A DNA stretch of 64,000 nt from Anaerolineales bacterium. GTDB lineage: Bacteria > Chloroflexota > Anaerolineae > 4572-78 > J111. This document shows positions 40,473-48,552 of the stretch, in pieces (position 1 is the first letter of the stretch; each line of letters begins with the position of its first letter). The notes beneath the pieces were generated by a model, which was given only the letters and a program-made list of their open reading frames with translations, ran no database searches and was not told where the DNA came from. The position numbers and the translations under genes are program-made. Location: contig JABTUW010000004.1 in the NCBI GenBank assembly GCA_015075185.1, positions 744,001 to 808,000 of the forward strand, written 5' to 3'.

Positions 40473-41456
40473 TCAGCTTTCTACACTTTTCAAGATGGCC
40501 TTGAGCACGCGCTTGCGGTTAATCAAGTAACCCTCTTCCAACATTTGCACCGGGTAGGGCGCATCCGGCCCGCAGATGCGGGCGATCGGGCATTTGAGGG
40601 AGAAGAAAATATCCTCGTCCTCGATCAAAGAGGTCAGCACCTCGGCGGCAAAGCTGCCGGTAAAGGAAGCCTCGTCAATGACAACTGCCCGGCCTGTTTT
40701 CATCACCGACGCCCGCAGCGTGTCTATATCCAGGGGAACCAGGGTGCGCAGGTCAATTACTTCCACCCTGACACCCTGTTCGGCAGCATCGTCGGCGGCT
40801 TGCTTGGCAATCTCCACCGCTGCGCTCCAGGCAATAACGGTACAATCGCTGCCCTCACGCACTACCCTGGCTCTACCCAGCGGTACGGTATAATCGCCGT
40901 CGGGCACGTCACCCTGAATAAGACGGTAGCCCCGCAGAGGTTCCAGGAACATGACCGGGTCAGGATCGCGGATGGCCGACAGGAGCAGCCCTTTGGTATC
41001 GGCGGGGGTGGCCGGGGCGACCAGTTTGAGGCCGGGGCAGTGAGCGAAGTGGGCCACAAAGGAGTCGGAGTGCATCTCCGGGGCGCGGACACCGCCGCCA
41101 TAGGGCGTGCGAATCGTGACCGGCAGGTGCAGACTGCCCCAGGAGCGGTAACGCATGCGGGCCAGTTGTTCGACAATCTGGTTGAAGGCGTTATGCGTGA
41201 AGCCCATAAATTGAATCTCGGCCACCGGAACCAATCCTGAAATAGCCAGGCCGATGGCCGAGCCAATAATGGCGCTTTCGGCCAGGGGCATGTCTATCAC
41301 CCGATCCCGGCCAAAACGCTCAAACAGGCCGTCCGTCGCCCGGAAGACGCCGCCGGTTTTGCCGACATCTTCACCCAGGACCATGACCCGGCTGTCGCGC
41401 TCCAGTTCGTAGGCGAGGGTATCGCGCACCGCTTCGACAATGGTCATCTCAGGCAT
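40473..41456 (-). CDS. 2-Oxoacid dehydrogenase E1 beta subunit
   Basis: Transketolase-like C-terminal half of E1, 327 residues: GEDVGKTGGVFRATDGL, AESAIIGSAIGLAISGL, PEMHSDSFVAHFAHCPGLK and VIDEASFTGSFAAEV. Binds TPP with E1alpha and decarboxylates the 2-oxoacid. The start overlaps the end of E1alpha by 8 bases. Confidence 0.95.
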   Translation of the reverse strand: MPEMTIVEAVRDTLAYELERDSRVMVLGEDVGKTGGVFRATDGLFERFGRDRVIDMPLAESAIIGSAIGLAISGLVPVAEIQFMGFTHNAFNQIVEQLARMRYRSWGSLHLPVTIRTPYGGGVRAPEMHSDSFVAHFAHCPGLKLVAPATPADTKGLLLSAIRDPDPVMFLEPLRGYRLIQGDVPDGDYTVPLGRARVVREGSDCTVIAWSAAVEIAKQAADDAAEQGVRVEVIDLRTLVPLDIDTLRASVMKTGRAVVIDEASFTGSFAAEVLTSLIEDEDIFFSLKCPIARICGPDAPYPVQMLEEGYLINRKRVLKAILKSVES

Positions 41457-42552
41457 GGGCGTCTCCCTTCAACTCGTCGTACTGTTGGCGCAGGCGCGGG
41501 GTCATCTCGGCAAACACGTGGGTCAGACCTTCGTCCATACGCGAGATGGGGACACGTTGAGCCTCTTCCCAGGCCGCATCCAACTCGGCTTTAATTTCCG
41601 CCTCCATTTTCTGGGCGATGTCGGCGTTCCACTTACCCCGCCGCTCCAGGTAGCGCTGCAAGCGCAGCACCGGGTCTTTGTCACGCCACTCTTCCTTGTA
41701 TTCGACCGGCTCATAGCGCGAGGAATCGTCAGCGGTGGTGTGGATGCCCAGACGGTAGGTCACACCTTCGATCAGGGTTGGACCCTCGCCGCGCCTGGCC
41801 CGCTCGACCGCCTGGCAGGTGGCTTCATAGACGGCAAAAAGATCGTTACCATCCACCTGGATGCCTGGGATACCGGCGGCGACTGCCTTTTGAGCAATAG
41901 TTTGGGCGGCGGTTTGCAGGTTTCTGGATAAGGAGATAGCCCAATAATTATTTTGACAAAAGAAAATGACCGGCGCCTTGACCACTCCGGCCAGGTTCAT
42001 CGGTTCGTAAAAATCGCCCTGCGAACTGGCCCCATCGCCAAAGTGAACGACTGCCACATCCGTTTTGCCCTGCAATTTCGACCCCCAGGCCAATCCAACT
42101 GCGTGGGAAATCTGCCCGGCCACACCAGCCTGAAACGGCAGCATGCGCACCCCTTCGGGAATGTAGAAGCCAAGCGGGCTGCCCATATGCCACAGAAAAT
42201 TATTGACCAAAGGCGAGCCATGTAATAACTGCCCGGCGGCCTCGCGGTACTGCGGCACAAACCAGTCTCGCCGGCTGTCAAGGGCCATTACGCTGCCAAC
42301 CGTACAGGCTTCCTGGCCAATGCCGGGGGCAAAGGTGACCATCAATCCGCGCCGCTGCAAGTTGATACACAGTTCATCAAAGCGGCGGCCCAACAAGATA
42401 GCCCGCAACCCTTTGAGCGTCTCTTCATCGCTGAGAGGCGGCGTGTCTACCAGCAGATTGCCCGCCTGATCCAGCAGTTGAAACGGTTCCGGGGGGTTAT
42501 CAACCGTGAAGGTGTAAGGCTGCGGTTGACCTATTTCCATTTGTTGTAACAT
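41449..42552 (-). CDS. 2-Oxoacid dehydrogenase E1 alpha subunit
   Basis: TPP-binding subunit, 367 residues. The TPP motif is HFGDGASSQGDFYEPMNLAG ending in FFCQNN; the phosphorylation-loop region reads YRLGIHTTADDSSRYEP, which is PdhA-like. The ATG at 42552 has GGAG upstream. First gene of the E1alpha-E1beta-E2 operon. Possible GGTATCAA boxes lie about 80-110 bases upstream. Confidence 0.95.
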   Translation of the reverse strand: MLQQMEIGQPQPYTFTVDNPPEPFQLLDQAGNLLVDTPPLSDEETLKGLRAILLGRRFDELCINLQRRGLMVTFAPGIGQEACTVGSVMALDSRRDWFVPQYREAAGQLLHGSPLVNNFLWHMGSPLGFYIPEGVRMLPFQAGVAGQISHAVGLAWGSKLQGKTDVAVVHFGDGASSQGDFYEPMNLAGVVKAPVIFFCQNNYWAISLSRNLQTAAQTIAQKAVAAGIPGIQVDGNDLFAVYEATCQAVERARRGEGPTLIEGVTYRLGIHTTADDSSRYEPVEYKEEWRDKDPVLRLQRYLERRGKWNADIAQKMEAEIKAELDAAWEEAQRVPISRMDEGLTHVFAEMTPRLRQQYDELKGDAHA

Positions 42553-42631
42553 GCGCAAAATTCTCCGAATTTATCATTTTCGTGAGGTGGTCACTATCTT
42601 AATCAACTTTTAAGGGGCTGACAAGGGCAAA

Positions 42632-42662
42632 TTGTATCAGCGTTTGAGCCTAGCGGTATCAA
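42632..42662. promoter_or_regulatory. GGTATCAA-like half-sites upstream of E1alpha
   Basis: TTGTATCAG at 42632-42640 and GGTATCAA at 42655-42662 resemble the half-sites of the palindromes at 2760-2782 and 50752-50771. Symmetry is poor here (same orientation), so this is the weakest of the three. Confidence 0.3.
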
Positions 42663-42669
42663 TAGAATT

Positions 42670-42736
42670 GCCAATGGTCAATAGCCAATTGTCAATTGTT
42701 AATGAGCTAACCCATTCGGTTAACCATTGACAATTA
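42670..42736. repeat. Palindromic repeat, family M (CAATGGTCAATAGCCAATTG)
   Basis: Repeating TCAAT(A/T)G/CCAATTGTCAATTG units opposed to CGGTTAACCATTGACAATTA. The unit is about 10-12 bases. Placed right after the SDR stop (42738) in the operon gap before E1alpha. Confidence 0.65.
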
Positions 42737-42737
42737 T

Positions 42738-43490
42738 TCAGGCCAGCCAGCCGCCATCCACCACCAGGGTGTGGCCCAGAACGTAGGCAGAGTCGTCGGA
42801 GCAGAGGAAGACGACAGCACCGACCAGGTCTTGTGGCTGGCCCAGGCGGCCAATGGGAATGCGGACCTGGCCGAACTTAGCCAGTTTTTCCGGCTCCAGC
42901 GCGCTGCGGGCCAATTCCGTATTAATGGTGCCGGGGGCAATGGCGTTAACATTGATGCCATATTTAGCCAGTTGGACCGCACTGGATTTGGTCAGCATAT
43001 GCACCCCGGCTTTGGAAATATCGTAGGGCACCGTGGGGATGGTGGAAGCGGTGAAGGAGGAGGTCGAAGCGACATTGACAATCCGGCCGGGCCGCCCGGC
43101 GCGGATCATGGCCTCGGCCACTTTCTGGGTGGCGAAAAAGGCTGACTTGAGGTTAACTCCCAATTGAAGATCCCAATCGGCTTCGGTCATTTCCAGAAAA
43201 GGCTTGACGATCAACATCCCGGCGTTGTTAACCAAGATGTCAATCTGACCAAAGTGGGCCAGGGCCTGATCAACCATGGCCTGGAGGTCGGCCAAATTCA
43301 ACACGTTGACTTTCAAGGCCAGGGCGCGGCCTCCAGCCTCGCTCACGCCAGCAGCGGTAGCTTGAGCTTTGTCCTCCTGGAGGTCGGCAATAACGACTGC
43401 CGCTCCTTCACTGGCCAACCCCTGAGCAATGGCCTGGCCAATGCCTTGAGCACCGCCGGTGACAATAGCGACACGATCACGTAGTTTCAC
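42738..43490 (-). CDS. SDR family oxidoreductase
   Basis: Short-chain dehydrogenase, 250 residues from GTG 43490 (VKLRDRVAIVTGGAQGIG), with GGGGTG 5 bases upstream; the ATG at 43508 would add six unlikely residues. Motifs: VVIADLQ, NNAGMLI, STSSFTASTIPTVPYDISKAG (Ser and YxxxK), INVNAIAPGTINTE. Asp-Leu-Gln after VVIA suggests NAD(H). Substrate unknown. Confidence 0.92.
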   Translation of the reverse strand: MKLRDRVAIVTGGAQGIGQAIAQGLASEGAAVVIADLQEDKAQATAAGVSEAGGRALALKVNVLNLADLQAMVDQALAHFGQIDILVNNAGMLIVKPFLEMTEADWDLQLGVNLKSAFFATQKVAEAMIRAGRPGRIVNVASTSSFTASTIPTVPYDISKAGVHMLTKSSAVQLAKYGINVNAIAPGTINTELARSALEPEKLAKFGQVRIPIGRLGQPQDLVGAVVFLCSDDSAYVLGHTLVVDGGWLA

Positions 43491-43531
43491 AAAAACACCC
43501 CATTTCAATTTTAGACTGCCCTACCGGGCGT

Positions 43532-43591
43532 GGATTTTAGATTTACGATTAGCCAAAACAATCGTAAATCGTAAATCTAAAATCGTAAATT
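43532..43591. repeat. Palindromic repeat, family F
   Basis: GATTTTAGATTTACGATTAG opposed to ATCGTAAATCGTAAATCTAA and AATCGTAAAT, with CCAAAACA in the loop. It follows the SDR start region on the upstream side. Confidence 0.65.
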
Positions 43592-43624
43592 TGGCTGTGT
43601 AAGTTCTCCTCAAAAATGAAAGTA

Positions 43625-43689
43625 GGACAAGCTGACAGCTTGTCCAACGGACATTACAGGAGTCCAGACTAAAGCCTGGACTCCTGTAA
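43625..43689. repeat. REP hairpin followed by 14-bp perfect hairpin
   Basis: REP unit GGACAAGCT/AGCTTGTCC with GAC loop (43625-43645), then TTACAGGAGTCCAG / CTGGACTCCTGTAA (43654-43689) with an 8-base loop. Both lie between the SDR start and the stop of the amino-acid binding-protein gene. Confidence 0.75.
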
Positions 43690-43713
43690 CAAAGGCATCG
43701 TTTTAAAGAAGAT

Positions 43714-44643
43714 TTAGTAAGCCGGAATTTCTTTGTAAACCGGCGTTTCGCCCAGGCTTGGCCCAATAATCTGGTCGTACAGGGCTTGCAAAACGCCCTG
43801 GCCCTTGCGGTAACGCAGCCAGCCGTTAACCCACATCAGCCAGTCAATGTCGCCCCGCGGGAGGGCGTAGGAACCGAATTCAAGCGAAAAAGGCTCTTCC
43901 GGGTTAAGAATTTTTGCGGTCGGGTTCTCTTCAACAAAGGGTACCGCCAGGTAAGCTTCGACAATGCCGCCATCAGCGCGGCCTGAAGCTACTTCCAGCA
44001 GAGCGGGCTGCTGCTGAAGTTCAACAAGTTCTGCTTCGGGGAAGATACGCGCGGCCAAACCCGCTGCGGTGGAACCGGTCAACGCCGTGATTTTCTTGCC
44101 TGCCGCATTCAGTTCGGCCACATCCGCAACCGTGCTGTCTGCCGGGACAATCACGACCTGCTGGTAGGGCACGTAGGGGGTGGAGAACCACATGGTTTCC
44201 AGACGCCCGCCCGGCCGGCCCACCAGGCCCACCGAGATAAGATCTACTTTGCCCGCCAGCAACGCCGGAATAAGACCGTCAAATTCCTGATCCTGGATAT
44301 CCAACTCCACCCCGGTGCCGAGGTCGGCGGCCATGAGCTTTAAAATCTCAACGTCATAGCCGGCAGGCTCACCGCTCTCATCGCGATACATCTGGGGTTC
44401 AAATTGCAGGGTCATGCCGACTCGCAGCGTGCCGCGCGACTGGATATCGTCCAGCAGCGAGACCGGCGCATCCTGGCGGCGGGGCCTGTAAGCCGGGGCC
44501 AGCACTTCGGGCAGAGGCGGCACAGCGATTTTAGCCTGAGCCTCCGGAGCTATCGCGACAGCGGCTGCAGCCCCAGCAGCCGTAGCCACCACAGCCGAGT
44601 TCAAGAATTGACGGCGACTCATATTTTTTTGTTTTTCCTGCAT
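43714..44643 (-). CDS. Amino-acid ABC transporter substrate-binding protein, Tat-exported
   Basis: SBP_bac_3-family receptor, 309 residues from ATG 44643 (GGAGGA 6 bases upstream). Tat signal SRRQFLNSAVVAT followed by a hydrophobic Ala-rich stretch. Mature domain: LRVGMTLQFEPQMYRDESGE, YDVEILKLMAADLG, LLAGKVDLISVGLVGR. It is 107 bases upstream of the permease and lies in one unit with permease and ATPase. Like 1739-2647 it uses Tat, so this is a consistent feature of the organism's amino-acid receptors. Confidence 0.93.
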   Translation of the reverse strand: MQEKQKNMSRRQFLNSAVVATAAGAAAAVAIAPEAQAKIAVPPLPEVLAPAYRPRRQDAPVSLLDDIQSRGTLRVGMTLQFEPQMYRDESGEPAGYDVEILKLMAADLGTGVELDIQDQEFDGLIPALLAGKVDLISVGLVGRPGGRLETMWFSTPYVPYQQVVIVPADSTVADVAELNAAGKKITALTGSTAAGLAARIFPEAELVELQQQPALLEVASGRADGGIVEAYLAVPFVEENPTAKILNPEEPFSLEFGSYALPRGDIDWLMWVNGWLRYRKGQGVLQALYDQIIGPSLGETPVYKEIPAY

Positions 44644-44686
44644 GATCATTCCTCCTTAAATTTAATTAAACCAACAAAAACCAGTA

Positions 44687-44757
44687 GTCAGTAGCCAGTA
44701 ACCAGTGGCTCACTGATAACCGATAACTGATAACTGATAACCGATAACTGGCAACTT
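44687..44757. repeat. Palindromic repeat, family J (CAGTAACCAGTGGCTCACTG)
   Basis: CAGTAGTCAGTAGCCAGTAA and CAGTGG on the left, ACTGATAACCGATAACTGAT and repeated GATAACTG on the right, 71 bases. It fills the gap between the receptor gene and the permease and touches the permease stop. Related copy at 52780-52850. Confidence 0.65.
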
Positions 44758-45422
44758 CACACATGCTGGCGGCGCTCCAGAATGCTGACGCCCTGGGAGA
44801 GTATTTGGGTTAGCAGAATATAAATAATGGCAATGGCCGTATAAAACTCAAAAGGACGAAACGTTTGCGACACGGCCAGTTGAGCTTGCCGCACCAGTTC
44901 AAACACGCCGATGACGCCCACCAGCGAGGAGTCCTTGAGCATGCCCACAAAATTGTTGCCCATCGGGGGCAGCATGATCCGAAATGCCTGGGGAAAAATG
45001 ACGTCCATAAACGTTTGGAAGCGGGTCAGGCCCAACGAAAGCGCCGCCTCGCGCTGCCCTTTGCCGATGGCCCCAATGCCGGAGCGGTAAATTTCGGCCA
45101 GCCAGCCGGCATATTGCAGGGCCAGGCAGAGCACTCCGGCGGTGATGGGCGAGAAATCTATCCCTAAAACAATGGGCAGACCATAATACATCCAGATGAT
45201 GAACACAAAGAGGGGAATAGCCCGAAAGATGTTAATATAAGCTTGAGCAATCCAACGGAGTGGGGCAAATTTAGACATGCGCAGCATGGCGATGAGCAAT
45301 CCTAAAGCCAGGGCCAGAATCATCCCCAGAAAGGAGACATAGAGGGTCATCCCCAGCCCTTTGGCCAGCAATTCCCAGCGGTCGTAGACAAAATCCCAGC
45401 GAAATTCGAATTGCCTTTTCAT
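44757..45422 (-). CDS. Amino-acid ABC transporter permease
   Basis: HisM/GlnP-type permease, 221 residues, with helices at about 22-45, 60-80, 90-110, 185-210 and the EAA loop REAALSLGLTRFQTFMDVIF. Single permease gene here, so it may work as a homodimer, unlike the two-permease system at 0.3-1.7 kb. The start overlaps the end of the ATPase gene by four bases (ATGA), so translation is coupled. Confidence 0.93.
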   Translation of the reverse strand: MKRQFEFRWDFVYDRWELLAKGLGMTLYVSFLGMILALALGLLIAMLRMSKFAPLRWIAQAYINIFRAIPLFVFIIWMYYGLPIVLGIDFSPITAGVLCLALQYAGWLAEIYRSGIGAIGKGQREAALSLGLTRFQTFMDVIFPQAFRIMLPPMGNNFVGMLKDSSLVGVIGVFELVRQAQLAVSQTFRPFEFYTAIAIIYILLTQILSQGVSILERRQHV

Positions 45423-46195
45423 AAGATCGCCTTTATAAAGAGCTTGGTGCGGTCATTATTGGGATTACTCAGCACTTCCGGGCCACCCTCTTCGACAATA
45501 CAGCCGTCATCCATAAAGACCAGGTGATCGCCCACTTCGCGGGCAAAGCCCATTTCGTGGGTAACCACTACCATGGTCATGCCCTGCAAGGCCAAATCTT
45601 TCATCACTGCCAGCACCTCGCCGACCAGCTCCGGGTCCAGGGCCGACGTCGGCTCGTCAAAAAGCATCAGGCGCGGCTCCATAACCAGGGCGCGGGCAAT
45701 CGCCACCCGCTGCTGCTGGCCCCCCGACAACTGCGAGGGATAAGCCTGGGCTTTATTGGCCAATCCTACCGCCGTGAGCTGTTTAATGGCTTTTTCGTTG
45801 GCTTCCGGCCTGGATATTTTTTTGTTGCGACGCAGGGCCAGGGTCACGTTGTCCAGCACGTTCAGGTGGGGAAAAAGGTTGAACTGTTGGAAAACCATGC
45901 CGATATGGGTCCGCAGATAGCGCGGGTCGGCCACATTGCCGTCGGTGCTCTGCCAGGGCCAAACTTTTTTGGACCCCTTTGGCCCGTAATCCTTGCCCAA
46001 AAAATAGAGCGAGCCGGATTGCGGCTCTTCCAGCAGGTTCATGCAGCGCAGGAGGGTGCTTTTGCCGGAGCCGCTTGGTCCAAAAATGACCACATGTTCG
46101 CCCTGACGCACCCGCATATTAATATTTTTTAGAACGTGATGGTCGCCAAAATACTTGTTCAGGTTTTCGACTCGCAGAATTTCTTTCTCGTCCAT
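45419..46195 (-). CDS. Amino-acid ABC transporter ATP-binding protein
   Basis: GlnQ/HisP-type ATPase, 258 residues. Walker A FGPSGSGKSTLL, Q-loop FQQFNLFP, signature LSGGQQQRVAIARAL, Walker B LMLFDEPTSALD, switch His in VVVTHEMGFA. A short insertion (KDYGPKGSKKVWPWQSTDGN) lies before the Q-loop. The start shares a base with the SDR stop (TAATG). It is the only amino-acid-type ATPase in the window and may serve both receptor/permease sets. Confidence 0.95.
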   Translation of the reverse strand: MDEKEILRVENLNKYFGDHHVLKNINMRVRQGEHVVIFGPSGSGKSTLLRCMNLLEEPQSGSLYFLGKDYGPKGSKKVWPWQSTDGNVADPRYLRTHIGMVFQQFNLFPHLNVLDNVTLALRRNKKISRPEANEKAIKQLTAVGLANKAQAYPSQLSGGQQQRVAIARALVMEPRLMLFDEPTSALDPELVGEVLAVMKDLALQGMTMVVVTHEMGFAREVGDHLVFMDDGCIVEEGGPEVLSNPNNDRTKLFIKAIL

Positions 46196-46947
46196 TACTG
46201 GGTTAACCAGCCCCCATCAACATAAAGGATTGTGCCGGTAATGTAATCGGCCTCGGCGGAAGCCAAAAAGAGGACAGCATTGGCCACATCCCGCGGCTGG
46301 CCAATCCGTTTGAGCGGAATATGGTTAAAAAACATCTCCACTCGCTCTGGCTTGCTCAGGGAATTGGCGGTCATCGCCGTTTCGATCACGCCTGGCCCTA
46401 CCGCGTTGACATTGATATTGTACGGGGCCAGGTCAAGCGCCATCGCCTTGTTCAGCATCAACAGCCCACCTTTTGAGGCAATGTAATGGGCTTCGCCGGC
46501 CAGAGCCACCGCCGAACAAATCGAGCCGATATTGACAATTTTGCCGCCGCGCTCGGCCTTGACCATCTCCCGGCCTACGGCCTGGGTGCACAAAAAAGGC
46601 CCTTTTAAATTGACCCCTAAAACGCGATCCCACTCCGCTTCGGGCAGTTCCAAAAGCGGGGCCATCGACTCCACCCCGGCATTGTTGACCAAAATATCAA
46701 TCTGTCCAAACTGCTCCAGCGTGGCCGCGACCATTGCCTCCACGTGTTCCCGCCGGCTGACATCAACCCGCACCCCTATCGCCCGGCCACCTGCCGCCTC
46801 GATCATCGCTACCGTTTCCTGAGCGCCGCGCTCGCTCACGTCGGCCACCACCACCTTAGCCCCTTCTTCCGCCAGACGCAACGCGATGCCTCGGCCATTG
46901 CCGGAACCAGCTCCAGTAACAATAGCGACTTTGTTGGGTATACGCAT
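46195..46947 (-). CDS. SDR family oxidoreductase
   Basis: Short-chain dehydrogenase, 250 residues from ATG 46947 (MRIPNKVAIVTGAGSGNG). Upstream in-frame codons lie in a family K repeat. Motifs: VVVADVSE, NNAGVESM, SICSAVALAGEAHYIASKGG with Ser and YxxxK, INVNAVGPGVIETAM. The Gly-loop reads GAGSGNG, where most members have GIG. Coupled to the ATPase gene by overlap, an unusual partner for a transporter. Confidence 0.9.
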   Translation of the reverse strand: MRIPNKVAIVTGAGSGNGRGIALRLAEEGAKVVVADVSERGAQETVAMIEAAGGRAIGVRVDVSRREHVEAMVAATLEQFGQIDILVNNAGVESMAPLLELPEAEWDRVLGVNLKGPFLCTQAVGREMVKAERGGKIVNIGSICSAVALAGEAHYIASKGGLLMLNKAMALDLAPYNINVNAVGPGVIETAMTANSLSKPERVEMFFNHIPLKRIGQPRDVANAVLFLASAEADYITGTILYVDGGWLTQ

Positions 46948-46961
46948 CCTTTTCACCCTAT

Positions 46962-47045
46962 GGAGAGGCGAGGAGACGAAGAGGCGAGGACACGAGGAAA
47001 AATATCCTCTTCTTCGCCTCACCCATCATCGCCTCTTCGCCTCAC
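46962..47045. repeat. Palindromic repeat, family K (GAGGCGAGGAGACGAAGAGG)
   Basis: GAGAGGCGAGGAGACGAAGA units opposed to TCTTCGCCTCACCCATCATC and GCCTCTTCGCCTCAC. It overlaps the aminotransferase 3' end and supplies its tail SEAKRR. Copy at 58443-58516. Confidence 0.7.
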
Positions 47046-48183
47046 TTTTGACAAACTCACATAGCCGCCGCAATCCTTCCAGCAGCAGCCCTTTCTCGGT
47101 GGCCAGCGAAATGCGCACAAAGTGATCACCCAACTTGCCAAAAGCTGTCCCCGGTGCAACCGCCACCCGGCACTGCTCCAGGAGATTGAGGGCAAATTGG
47201 CGCGAGTCCACGCCCGCATCGCTTATATCTACCATAATATAGAAAGCGCCGGCCGGGGTGTAGACGTAGTACCCTTCTTCCTTAAGCAGCTCGACCACCG
47301 CATCCCGCCGCTCCCGGTACGAGTCGCGCATCTCGCCGATGCAGTCCTGGGGGCCGGTCAGGGCAGCTTCGGCGGCCTTTTGGATCGGCGAGGCCACACA
47401 GGAGATCATCGGCTCTTGAATCTTGGTGATGACTCTGGACACCTCCTCATTAGCCACCACGTATCCAACCCGCCAGCCGGTCATGGCATAATTTTTGGAA
47501 AAGGCGTAAATGCCAATCGTCCGCTCGGCGTCGTAGAGCGCCGGACTGACATGCTCGCCCTCGAAGACCAGTTCATCGTAAACCTCATCGCTCAGCAGGT
47601 AGAGGTCGTGCCGCTGGGCCAGAGCGACCAGGCTCTCAATCGTCTCTCGTGGAAAGACCGCGCCAGTAGGGTTGCTGGGACTGTTGATAATCATCAATTT
47701 GGTACGGGGGGTAATCAAGCTTTCAATATGCTCGGTCTGGGGCACAAATCCATGCTCGATGTAGAGCGGATAGTGGACCGGCACGGCTTCGCGCAGCAAA
47801 ATCGCCATCTCATAGTTGGGCCAGGCCGGGTCAGGGATGAGCACTTCATCGCCCGGGTCCAGCAGGGCCGATAGAGCGGCCAGGATACCCTGCACCCCCC
47901 CCACCGAAATATTGACCTGCGCCGCCGTGACCGGGTAGCCATTGACCCGGCTGACTCGCCCGGCCAGTAGTTCACGCAGGGTCTGCAAGCCACCGCTTGG
48001 CCCATACTTGGTAAATCCGGCGTTGGCTGCCTGATAAGCCGCTTCGACAATGTGTATCGGGGTAGGAAAGTTCGGCTCGCCGACCTCCAGCCGGATAACA
48101 TCGGGCATGGTCAAGGCGAGGTGGACAATCTCGCGGATGCCCGAGCCGGGCATGTGGGCGGCGGTTCGCGCAAGTGGTTTCAT
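47026..48183 (-). CDS. Class I/II PLP-dependent aminotransferase
   Basis: Fold-type I aminotransferase, 385 residues. N-terminal VIRLEVGEPNFPTP, PLP phosphate site SVGGVQGILAAL, NSPSNPTGAVFP, LSDEVYDELVFEG (PLP Asp/Tyr) and the Schiff-base Lys in SKNYAMTGWRVGYV. Likely aspartate- or aromatic/alanine-type; substrate not assignable. Next to the amino-acid importer, it fits amino-acid catabolism feeding the 2-oxoacid dehydrogenase. Confidence 0.94.
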   Translation of the reverse strand: MKPLARTAAHMPGSGIREIVHLALTMPDVIRLEVGEPNFPTPIHIVEAAYQAANAGFTKYGPSGGLQTLRELLAGRVSRVNGYPVTAAQVNISVGGVQGILAALSALLDPGDEVLIPDPAWPNYEMAILLREAVPVHYPLYIEHGFVPQTEHIESLITPRTKLMIINSPSNPTGAVFPRETIESLVALAQRHDLYLLSDEVYDELVFEGEHVSPALYDAERTIGIYAFSKNYAMTGWRVGYVVANEEVSRVITKIQEPMISCVASPIQKAAEAALTGPQDCIGEMRDSYRERRDAVVELLKEEGYYVYTPAGAFYIMVDISDAGVDSRQFALNLLEQCRVAVAPGTAFGKLGDHFVRISLATEKGLLLEGLRRLCEFVKSEAKRR

Positions 48184-48204
48184 GAACAGCCCTCCGTAAG
48201 GCGT

Positions 48205-48534
48205 TTACCAGGAATAGTGGGAGCGGAAAACGCGAGCGTCAATCTCTTTGACCGCTTTCTTCTCCCACTCTTTCCACTGACGCCGGTAATCCTGGCGATC
48301 CTCGCGATCAAAGACAGCCAGGGCCTCGTCAATCGAGGCGTCATCCTTGATTTCGTAGATGGTCAGGTAAACCTTTTCATCGCCTTCGCCGCTGACCTGC
48401 CGATAGCAGTCGGTAAACAGCGGCGCAATCGGCCTTAACGTCGCCAGGTAATCGTGGTTGTACCACTGGTTGAATTCTTCTTCGTAGGCGGGGTCAAGCC
48501 GCATGCGGACGATAAAGTGAGGACGAGTTGCCAT
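48205..48534 (-). CDS. Dimeric alpha-beta barrel (EthD-like) hypothetical protein
   Basis: A 109-residue protein from ATG 48534 (MATRPHFIVRMRLDPAYEEE), with NQWYNHDYLATLRPIAP, VYLTIYEIKDDASIDEAL and a basic helical tail. The beta-alpha-beta pattern and FNQWYNxxH motif suit the dimeric alpha-beta barrel fold (EthD/Dabb), used in monooxygenases and small-molecule lyases. Function unknown. In one run with the aminotransferase (21 bases) and a LivK-like gene (18 bases). Confidence 0.75.
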   Translation of the reverse strand: MATRPHFIVRMRLDPAYEEEFNQWYNHDYLATLRPIAPLFTDCYRQVSGEGDEKVYLTIYEIKDDASIDEALAVFDREDRQDYRRQWKEWEKKAVKEIDARVFRSHYSW

Positions 48535-48552
48535 AGTTTTACTCTCCAATTT

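Noticed and set aside
34358..44757. CRISPR array
   Set aside because: Repeats occur as inverted pairs with variable arms and no regular spacers, and no cas genes are present.
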